Assembly: GCA_947453585.1 (NCBI GenBank)
Contig: CANGHQ010000102.1
Location: 1-6,675 of the forward strand
Reading direction: 5' to 3'
Origin: Burkholderiales bacterium
Lineage (GTDB): Bacteria; Pseudomonadota; Gammaproteobacteria; Burkholderiales; Burkholderiaceae_C
DNA length: 6,675 nucleotides
Shown: in pieces, positions 1 through 4,662 of the stretch
Position numbering within the stretch: the stretch's first letter is position 1
Layout of the letters: each line of letters begins with the position of its first letter
Notes under the pieces: generated by a model
What the model saw: the letters and a program-made list of their open reading frames with translations, nothing else
Database searches by the model: none
Told to the model about the DNA's origin: nothing
Made by a program: the position numbers and the translations under genes

Positions 1-281
1 AGATGGGGGCCGAGCTAATTATTGCCGTCGACATTTCCACTGCGCCAGAAGCGAGCGCTGCCAATGGCACGCTGGAAATTTTGCTGCAAACCTTCACCAT
101 CATGGGGAAAAGCATCAGCTCCATTGAGCTCAAGGACGCAGACGTGCTGGTGCGGCCCCAGTTGGCCGGCGTCTCCAGCGCCGATTTTTCGGCCCGCAAG
201 CGTTCTATCGAAGCCGGGCGCCAGGCCATGCTGCTGGCCTTGCCCCAGTTGCGCGCCGCCATCGAGGCCAAAACCCACTGA
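1..281 (+). CDS. Patatin-like phospholipase family protein, C-terminal end (5' truncated)
   Basis: This is the last ~93 codons of a gene that enters from the left edge; the reading frame begins at base 3 and ends with TGA at 279-281. The fragment contains a VDIS strand, an LQTFTIMGKSI helix, ELKDADVLVRPQL, and a closing SARKRSIEAGRQAML helix. From family knowledge, this pattern (a strand with Asp, a helix starting LQT, a 'AD.v..P' strand, then a 'f.~r...I..G..a' helix) is typical of the C-terminal third of bacterial patatin-like/RssA-type serine hydrolases. Those enzymes use a Ser-Asp dyad (GXSXG and DGG/DGA), which would lie outside the window, so catalytic competence cannot be judged. The internal ATG at base 3 is not the true start. 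No transcription terminator follows on the plus strand. The substrate is unknown; phospholipase or lipid acyl hydrolase activity is inferred from the family only. Confidence 0.75.
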   Translation, partial: MGAELIIAVDISTAPEASAANGTLEILLQTFTIMGKSISSIELKDADVLVRPQLAGVSSADFSARKRSIEAGRQAMLLALPQLRAAIEAKTH

Positions 282-332
282 CTTTTTCGCTATGGCACGG
301 TCACTTTGTGCTCGGCGTGCCACCGTCGGACG

Positions 333-364
333 AAAAAAAAGGCCTCGTTTTGCAACGAGGCCTT
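333..364 (-). terminator. Intrinsic terminator of the phasin transcript
   Basis: Perfect 11-bp inverted repeat, arms 339-349 and 354-364 (AAGGCCTCGTT / AACGAGGCCTT), with a 4-base loop. On the minus strand the G+C-rich stem runs directly into eight T residues (the A run at 333-340), which is the classical Rho-independent layout. On the plus strand there is no T run beyond the two stem bases, so it should act mainly leftward. It lies ~150 bases past the phasin stop codon and would also shield the convergent patatin-like gene from antisense transcription. Confidence 0.85.
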
Positions 365-513
365 GAAGGGATCCCTGAACCTAGAGGTTTCGAAAGGACC
401 CGAGGAGACAACGGGTGCGAAACAAACTGTTTCGCGTAAGCTGAATTATCTCAGGGTTTTCCCTTGGGTTTTAGGTGCAACTAAAAAAATTGCATGCACC
501 TCAAGGACCTGAA
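365..513 (-). other. Structured 3' trailer of the phasin gene
   Basis: These 149 bases between the phasin stop and its terminator hold no convincing gene. They contain a perfect 7-bp hairpin (arms 417-423 GCGAAAC and 429-435 GTTTCGC, 5-base loop) and a second pair of arms AGGTGCA/TGCACCT at 473-479 and 495-501 around a T-rich loop (minus strand). An 8-base direct repeat CTGAATTA occurs at 441-448 and 510-517. Neither hairpin is followed by a T run on the minus strand, so they are not terminators. They could stabilise the phasin mRNA or form the body of a 3'-UTR-derived small RNA that ends at the 333-364 terminator; that role is speculative. Confidence 0.4.
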
Positions 514-1065
514 TTAACGCTTTTTGGCAGCAGCAGTGGCTTGCTTGGTAGCGTTGGTAGCAGTAGCGGCCACAGCGTGGAAGTTGGCTTCGGCAGCGTC
601 AGTTGCTTGCTTGACAGCTTTTTGAACCGATTCCAAAGCAGAGCTGGCAGCAGAAACAGCGCTCTTCATCACGGCAACAGCAGACTCCGAACCGGCAGGT
701 GCGTTCTTGGCAGCGCTGTCGACCAAAGAGGCGAATTTTTGCTGGGCTTCAGCAGCTTGGGCTTCCACCGACTTGGTGAACTCAGCGCTGGCGCCAGTTG
801 CGATGTCATACAGGTGACGGCTGTAAGCAGCGGTCTTTTCAGCCAAAGGCTGCAGCAAACCAGATTGCAGGGCCAAGAGTTCTTGTGCGTCTTTCACGCT
901 GAACATCGTTTGTGCATGGCTCGAAGCCTCGGACAAAGCGGCTTTGGAAGCGGTCAGGTTCAGTTCGACGATTTTCTCGACGCCTTCGAAAGCCTTGTTG
1001 GTCAGGCCAAACATGGTTTCCATGTTGGATTTGTGGGAAGCCATCACTTGTTCAACGGTCAGCAT
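514..1065 (-). CDS. phaP: Phasin family protein (PHA granule-associated)
   Basis: 183 aa, the normal size for a proteobacterial phasin. Phasins coat polyhydroxyalkanoate granules in the cytoplasm, set granule size and number, and prevent other proteins binding to the polymer. The N-terminal ~100 residues match the phasin_2 pattern: an opening MLTVEQVMASHKSN, then F-x-G-VEKIVELN and a long amphipathic helix with ASSHAQTM and AEKTAAYSRHLYDIA. The C-terminal ~80 residues are Ala/Lys-rich and helical (AVKQATDAAEANF, then TKQATAAAKKR), a typical basic tail. There is no signal peptide or membrane segment. ATG at 1063-1065 is supported by GGAG at 1073-1076 (minus strand), 7 bases upstream. The gene is monocistronic, with its own promoter in the 1066-1260 region and the terminator at 333-364. 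The promoter carries paired TGC/GCA inverted repeats that resemble PhaR operators. Large plus-strand frames across this gene are shadows. Confidence 0.93.
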   Translation of the reverse strand: MLTVEQVMASHKSNMETMFGLTNKAFEGVEKIVELNLTASKAALSEASSHAQTMFSVKDAQELLALQSGLLQPLAEKTAAYSRHLYDIATGASAEFTKSVEAQAAEAQQKFASLVDSAAKNAPAGSESAVAVMKSAVSAASSALESVQKAVKQATDAAEANFHAVAATATNATKQATAAAKKR

Positions 1066-1130
1066 AAAAATACTCCAAAAGTTAAGTTAGAAAAACCATC
1101 TGCTCCGTAACCCAAGCCCTTGCTTGTTTA

Positions 1131-1145
1131 TGTTGCAGTGCAGCA
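1131..1145. promoter_or_regulatory. Putative PhaR-type operator, downstream site
   Basis: TGTTGC-AGT-GCAGCA, an inverted repeat with 6-base arms (one mismatch) and a 3-base centre. It falls just downstream of the predicted phasin transcription start, where a bound repressor would block initiation or escape. The arm sequence and spacing match the second copy at 1190-1204. PhaR, the PHA-responsive repressor of phasin genes, is reported to recognise TGC/GCA repeats of the form CTGC-N3/4-GCAG. Assignment to PhaR is inference; no phaR gene lies in the window. Confidence 0.5.
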
Positions 1146-1153
1146 TGAGTGGA

Positions 1154-1182
1154 ATTATAGGCAGGAAAATGCGCCACACAAG
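1154..1182 (-). promoter_or_regulatory. Putative sigma-70-type promoter of the phasin gene
   Basis: On the minus strand a perfect TATAAT (plus positions 1154-1159) is preceded by TTGTGT at 1176-1181 (16-base spacer) or CTTGTG at 1177-1182 (17-base spacer). The -35 element is weak and the -10 is ideal. Transcription would begin near 1147, giving an ~80-base leader to the phasin ATG at 1065. The weak -35 next to flanking inverted repeats is consistent with a regulated promoter. The start point is predicted, not observed. Confidence 0.6.
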
Positions 1183-1189
1183 TCTTTTT

Positions 1190-1204
1190 TGTTGCAACGC
1201 AACA
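1190..1204. promoter_or_regulatory. Putative PhaR-type operator, upstream site
   Basis: TGTTGC-AAC-GCAACA, a perfect inverted repeat with 6-base arms and a 3-base centre. It lies just upstream of the phasin -35 element. Its centre (1197) is 59 bases from the centre of the matching site at 1138, so the two repeats bracket the core promoter. It is flanked by T tracts on both sides. The resemblance to PhaR sites is to the published TGC/GCA motif; the binding protein is inferred. Confidence 0.5.
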
Positions 1205-1414
1205 TTTTTTTGCTTTTTCCTCAAAAATTTTTTTCAAAAAGTGATCTAAATCAAGTTTTCAGAGGAGAAAGCGCTTGGTCTGCGGGTGTTGTGCCGTCAC
1301 CACTGGGACCGCTTTGGGTCGATTTGGCGTCGCTGCAATGGCAGAATCCGATTTTGGCGGTCGGCAATGGGCGGGCCGTGCTTCACCTGCCAGCCCAGAT
1401 TTTTCTCTATCCGC
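1205..1414. other. Intergenic DNA upstream of the thioesterase gene; no gene recognised
   Basis: Bases 1205-1240 are a series of T and A tracts (1205-1211, 1214-1218, 1223-1227, 1228-1234, 1236-1240), with another at 1185-1190, much more A+T-rich than the rest of the window. Such DNA may be bent or act as an UP element for the phasin promoter. Bases 1261-1414 return to high G+C. A good Shine-Dalgarno-like AGGAG at 1263-1267 is followed 7 bases later by TTG at 1275, but the reading frame it opens (to 1547) overlaps the thioesterase by 133 bases and resembles no protein I know. I see no convincing plus-strand promoter for the thioesterase cluster. Confidence 0.4.
1241..1254. promoter_or_regulatory. 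Putative FNR/ANR/DNR-family binding box
   Basis: GTGAT-CTAA-ATCAA matches the FNR consensus TTGAT-N4-ATCAA at 9 of 10 defined bases; read on the minus strand it is TTGAT-TTAG-ATCAC. It sits ~100 bases upstream of the predicted phasin start and ~160 bases before the thioesterase ATG. It could therefore serve either gene, or a second, unseen promoter. No good -10 is found at the distance expected for a class II site in either direction. Confidence 0.45.
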
Positions 1415-1843
1415 ATGTCCAAACCCAGTCCTGCTGCGCGCAGCGAATACCGCGCCTGGCGTTCCATCTCAACACGCTGGATGGACAACGACGCCTACGG
1501 CCACGTCAATAACGTCGTCTATTACAGCTGGTTTGACACGGCCGTAAATGCCTATTTGATCGAACAAGGTGCTCTGGATGTGGCGCATGGCGCGCGCATC
1601 GGGCTGGTGGTGGAAACCCATTGCAATTATTTTGCGCCCCTGTCCTTCCCGCAGACGGTGGACGTTGGCCTGCGCGTGTCGCACCGGGGCGCGTCGAGCG
1701 TGCGCTACGAACTCGGCATTTTTGGCAGCGGCGATACTGCGGCGGCGCAGGGCCACTTTGTCCATGTCTATGTGGACGCGCACACGCGCAAACCCGCGCC
1801 ACTTTCACCCACTCTTGTATCAGTATTGGATGCTTTGCTATGA
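1415..1843 (+). CDS. Acyl-CoA thioesterase, YbgC/FadM-like 4HBT hotdog family
   Basis: 142 aa. These cytoplasmic enzymes hydrolyse acyl-CoA or aryl-CoA thioesters; the chain preference cannot be read from sequence. The signature RWMDNDAYGHVNNVVYYSWFD at residues 21-41 is the active-site strand and helix of the single-hotdog family, with Asp24 or Asp26 as the candidate catalytic acid and GHVNN at 29-33. It is followed by the central strands (GLVVETHCNYFAPL; VDVGLRVSHRGASSVRYELGIF) and AAAQGHFVHVYVD, the usual family ending. The ATG at 1415-1417 puts ~20 residues before the signature, as in homologues. The open frame extends upstream to GTG 1286, but that extension (Cys/Arg/Trp-rich) looks non-coding. 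No Shine-Dalgarno sequence precedes 1415, so the start is the weak point. The stop overlaps the next ATG by four bases (ATGA), implying translational coupling with the nitroreductase. Confidence 0.85.
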   Translation: MSKPSPAARSEYRAWRSISTRWMDNDAYGHVNNVVYYSWFDTAVNAYLIEQGALDVAHGARIGLVVETHCNYFAPLSFPQTVDVGLRVSHRGASSVRYELGIFGSGDTAAAQGHFVHVYVDAHTRKPAPLSPTLVSVLDALL

Positions 1844-2550
1844 ACACTGGCCTGACAGACACCAACCCCGTGGACGCTGCGATCACCTCACGCATGTCGG
1901 TGCGCGCCTTTACGAGCCAGCCAGTGGAAAAGCCGGTGGTGGCGCATTTGCTGGAGGTGGCCAGCCGCTCGCCGTCGGGCACCAACACCCAGCCCTGGAA
2001 GGTCTATGTGCTGCAAGGTGCCAGCCGCGACAGTCTGGTTTCCCAGGTGTGCGCCGCCCACGACGCAGTTCGTGCCGACCCAACGCTGGGCGCGCAGTAC
2101 GTAGAAGAGTACGACTATTACCCCCAGAAGTGGGTCAGTCCTTATATTGACCGCCGCCGCGAGAACGGCTGGGGCTTGTACGGCCTTTTGGGCATCGGCA
2201 AGGGCGACAAAGACCAGATGCATGCCCAACACCAACGCAATTACCGTTTTTTTGACGCGCCCGTGGGCCTGATGTTCACGATGGACCGGGTGCTTGGGCG
2301 TGGGTCGCTGGTGGATTACGGCATGTTCCTGCAAAGCATCATGGTCGCGGCGCGGGGTCACGGCCTGTCCACCTGTCCGCAGGCGGCCTGGAACGGTTTT
2401 GCCAAAATTATCCTGCCCCACATTGGCGCGGGCCCCGACGAGATGCTGGTCTGCGGCATGGCCCTGGGCTATGCCGACGAGACGGCTCCGGTGAACCGCT
2501 TCCACACGCCGCGCGTGCCGGTGCAAGACTTCACCACCTGGCTGGAATAA
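1840..2550 (+). CDS. Nitroreductase family protein (FMN-dependent, PnbA-like)
   Basis: 236 aa. Members use FMN and NAD(P)H to reduce nitroaromatics, quinones or enones in the cytoplasm; the physiological substrate is usually unknown. FMN phosphate-binding SRMSVRAF is at residues 17-24 (Arg18, Ser20, Arg22), and the second FMN loop SPSGTNTQPW is at 44-53. GLSTCPQAAWN, which contacts flavin in this family, and the C-terminal CGMALGYAD (205-213), with its conserved Gly-Tyr, complete the fold. The long middle segment rich in Tyr/Trp (EEYDYYPQKWVSPYIDRRRENG) is typical of the ~220-235-aa subgroup that includes 4-nitrobenzoate reductases; a nitrobenzoate role here is not supported by neighbours. 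The start ATG 1840 overlaps the thioesterase stop, so translation is probably coupled; only a weak TGGA lies upstream. The gene is intact. Confidence 0.87.
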   Translation: MNTGLTDTNPVDAAITSRMSVRAFTSQPVEKPVVAHLLEVASRSPSGTNTQPWKVYVLQGASRDSLVSQVCAAHDAVRADPTLGAQYVEEYDYYPQKWVSPYIDRRRENGWGLYGLLGIGKGDKDQMHAQHQRNYRFFDAPVGLMFTMDRVLGRGSLVDYGMFLQSIMVAARGHGLSTCPQAAWNGFAKIILPHIGAGPDEMLVCGMALGYADETAPVNRFHTPRVPVQDFTTWLE

Positions 2551-2584
2551 GGGCTTTGGCTCTTTACACATCACAAGGCTTTCG

Positions 2585-3583
2585 ATGACATCCGCACCCA
2601 GCAAACCAAGCATTCTGGTCACCCGCGCCATTTTTCCGCAGGTGATTGACCGCCTGTCAGCGCACTTTGAGGTGGAAGCCAATCCTGCCGACGATCTTTG
2701 GGATCGCGCAGAGCTGCTGCGCCGCTTGCAGGGCAAGGTGGGGGTGTTTACCACCGGCGTGGAGCGCATCGACGCGGCGCTTTTGGCGCAGTGTCCCGAT
2801 CTAAAAATCTGCGCCAACATGACCGTGGGCTACAACAACTTTGACCTTGACGCCATGACGGCTGCGGGTGTCTTGGGCACCAACGCCCCGGACGTGCTGA
2901 CCGAGACGACCGCAGACTTTGGCTTTGCGCTGCTGATGGCCACGGCGCGGCGGGTGACCGAGAGCGAGCACTTTTTGCGCGCGGGCCAATGGACGCGCTG
3001 GAGCTACGACATGTTCTCGGGCGCCGAAGTGCACGGCAGCACCCTGGGCATTTTGGGCATGGGCCGCATTGGGCAGGCGATTGCGCGCCGGGGGGCTTTG
3101 GGCTTTGGCATGCAGGTGATTTACCACAACCGCTCGCCCTTGAGCGCCGCGCTGGAGCAGGAATGCAAGGCGCGGTATGTGAGCAAACAAGAGCTGCTCG
3201 CGCAGGCGGACCACTTGGTCTTGGTGGTGCCCTACAGCGCCGCATCGCACCACAGCATTGGCGCGCCAGAACTGGCCATGATGAAGCCCACGGCCACGCT
3301 GATCAACATCGCGCGAGGCGGCATTGTGGACGACGCTGCGCTGGCGCAAGCCCTCAAAAACCGGGTGATTGCGGCAGCCGGTCTGGACGTGTATGAGGGC
3401 GAACCCAGCGTCCACCCGGACTTGCTGACGGTGCCCAACGTGGTGCTTACGCCCCATATTGCCAGCGCCACCGAGGGCACGCGCCGCGCCATGGCCGATT
3501 TGGCGGTGGACAACCTGGTGGGTTATTTGCTTCACGGGCGGACGGTGACGCCGCTCAACCCCGGGGTCATTGCTGCTAATTGA
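2585..3583 (+). CDS. D-isomer-specific 2-hydroxyacid dehydrogenase (GyaR/GhrB-like)
   Basis: 332 aa, full length for the family. It should interconvert a 2-oxoacid and a D-2-hydroxyacid with NAD(P)H in the cytoplasm; glyoxylate/hydroxypyruvate reductase is the commonest assignment for this subgroup. A split N-terminal catalytic domain (1-~105) includes VTRAIFPQV and NMTVGYNNFDLDA. The Rossmann domain has GILGMGRIGQ with the GxGxxG glycines at 158, 160 and 163. Catalytic residues are all present: Arg244 in NIARGG, Glu273 in YEGEP and His291 in TPHIAS. HNRS follows the second Rossmann strand; an Arg there often goes with NADP preference, which is a tentative inference. AAGG at 2575-2578, 6 bases upstream, supports ATG 2585. 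It lies 34 bases after the nitroreductase and is probably the third gene of that operon. It converges on the LysR gene with only 28 bases between stops. Confidence 0.92.
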   Translation: MTSAPSKPSILVTRAIFPQVIDRLSAHFEVEANPADDLWDRAELLRRLQGKVGVFTTGVERIDAALLAQCPDLKICANMTVGYNNFDLDAMTAAGVLGTNAPDVLTETTADFGFALLMATARRVTESEHFLRAGQWTRWSYDMFSGAEVHGSTLGILGMGRIGQAIARRGALGFGMQVIYHNRSPLSAALEQECKARYVSKQELLAQADHLVLVVPYSAASHHSIGAPELAMMKPTATLINIARGGIVDDAALAQALKNRVIAAAGLDVYEGEPSVHPDLLTVPNVVLTPHIASATEGTRRAMADLAVDNLVGYLLHGRTVTPLNPGVIAAN

Positions 3584-3611
3584 ACCTTTGGACGGTGTGC
3601 GGCCTGCGGTC

Positions 3612-4520
3612 TTACAGCAGCGCGCGCACCGTTTCTTTAAGCAGCGCCAGCGTGGCCTGCTGGGTGAGCGTGGTGGGGCGCGACGCGCTGAGCGCCACGC
3701 TCAGGCCAATGCGCAGCGGCTCTGCGTTGACCAAAATGGCCCGCATGCTGAAGGCGCTCGGCCGGGTGGAGCGGGCGACCGCGTTGCGCGACAGGATGGC
3801 GCAACCCGCGCCATCGTCCACCAAGTCCAGAATCGCAGAGATGCCGTCAATCTCCAGGCCAATGGCCGGTCTGCAGCCTAAAGCCGCCATCTCCGACTCC
3901 ACAAACATGCGAATCGCGTTGGGGCGGCTGGGGATGACCAGGGGCAGGGCGGCGATTTCTTGCAGGGCGATGGGCCCGGGCGGCGGGTCTTCTTGCAGGC
4001 CAGGCGGCCGGGCTTGCACCAAGAGCAGTTCTTCGCGCGTCAGAGGACTAACCTCCAGGCCGGGCACCGAGATGGTGTTGTAAAGCACCGCAATGTCCAG
4101 GCGCCCGGTGGTCAGGCCGTCTTGCATGGCCGTGGACAGGCCTTCGCTGATGGACAACTGGGCTTGTGGCAATTGCAGGCGAAAGGCCCGTGTCAAGGGC
4201 ACGGTGAGCACCCGCGCCACGCTGGGCGGCAGCCCCAGGGCCACGCGCCCGGCCAATCCGCCGCGCACCCGTGCGAGATCCTCTTTCGCGCGCGCTACTT
4301 GGTGCAGGATGCCGCGGCCGTGTTCGAGCAGCAGTTGTCCGGCCTCGGTGGGCGCTGCGCCCCGGCCGTTGCGCGTGAGCAGGGTCTGGTGCAGCCCGAC
4401 TTCCAGCAGTCGCACCTGTCGGCTGAGCATGGGCTGGCTGGTGTTCAGCGCGGCAGCGGCACGGGTAAAGCTGCCGAGTTCGGCTACGCGCACAAAGTAT
4501 TCGAGTTGCTTGAGATCCAT
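3612..4520 (-). CDS. LysR-type transcriptional regulator
   Basis: 302 aa, standard LTTR size. The N-terminal winged helix-turn-helix starts MDLKQLEYFVRVAELGSF and continues TRAAAALNTSQPMLSRQVRLLE, with the recognition helix around residues 28-38. LLTRNGRGAAPTEAG at 47-61 is the wing, in the variant seen in Nac-like/NAC-type LTTRs. A coiled linker helix (~62-88, LLEHGRGILHQVARAKEDLARV) leads to the periplasmic-binding-protein-like effector domain (~92-295), which carries VALGLPPSVARVL, GRLDIAVLY, LVIPSRPNAIRM and GAGCAILS. ATG 4518-4520 has AAGG 7 bases upstream (plus positions 4528-4531). The gene is divergent from the GalD-like gene across 142 bases, so control of that operon and of itself is the likely job. 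The inducer is unknown; a tricarboxylic or aromatic ring-cleavage metabolite is a reasonable guess, by analogy with PmdR-type regulators. Confidence 0.93.
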   Translation of the reverse strand: MDLKQLEYFVRVAELGSFTRAAAALNTSQPMLSRQVRLLEVGLHQTLLTRNGRGAAPTEAGQLLLEHGRGILHQVARAKEDLARVRGGLAGRVALGLPPSVARVLTVPLTRAFRLQLPQAQLSISEGLSTAMQDGLTTGRLDIAVLYNTISVPGLEVSPLTREELLLVQARPPGLQEDPPPGPIALQEIAALPLVIPSRPNAIRMFVESEMAALGCRPAIGLEIDGISAILDLVDDGAGCAILSRNAVARSTRPSAFSMRAILVNAEPLRIGLSVALSASRPTTLTQQATLALLKETVRALL

Positions 4521-4576
4521 TGTTGGGCCTTGTTTTTGCGATTTTTACATGACATGGCCTGCGTTATGCATTTTTT

Positions 4577-4591
4577 ATCTATCTGATAGAT
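4577..4591. promoter_or_regulatory. Putative LysR operator, perfect 15-bp palindrome
   Basis: ATCTATC-T-GATAGAT, 7-base arms around one central base, containing T at 4578 and A at 4590, i.e. the LTTR T-N11-A motif embedded in dyad symmetry. It lies 57 bases from the lysR ATG and 71 bases from the galD-like ATG, the usual place for the recognition site of a divergently transcribed, autoregulating LysR. It is flanked by loosely symmetrical CCTGCG (4558-4563) and CGCAGG (4609-4614). Binding is inferred. Confidence 0.65.
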
Positions 4592-4662
4592 GGTCAGCGG
4601 GCTTATGGCGCAGGCGTTTGACCAGCAAAATGCGGCCACTCCACTTTTAGTCCTTTGTATTC

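Noticed and set aside
293..322. Inverted repeat TGGCAC/GTGCCA downstream of the patatin-like gene
   Set aside because: Six-base arms with an 18-base loop and no following T run on the plus strand; too weak to call a terminator.
475..1110. Long plus-strand frame of 211 codons across the phasin region
   Set aside because: It is the antisense of the well-supported phasin gene; its composition is Gly/Ser/Leu-rich without any recognisable fold, and the minus-strand gene has its own ribosome-binding site, promoter and terminator.
1286..1414. N-terminal extension of the thioesterase from GTG 1286
   Set aside because: The added 43 residues are Cys/Trp/Arg-rich, unlike the family, and the ATG at 1415 gives the usual spacing to the RWMDNDAYGHVNN motif.
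1888..2820. 310-codon minus-strand frame
   Set aside because: Antisense shadow of the nitroreductase and dehydrogenase genes, which show intact cofactor and catalytic motifs.
3580..4083. Plus-strand frames (3570-3881, 3580-4083, 3960-4586) across the regulator
   Set aside because: Antisense shadows of the LysR gene; no family resemblance.
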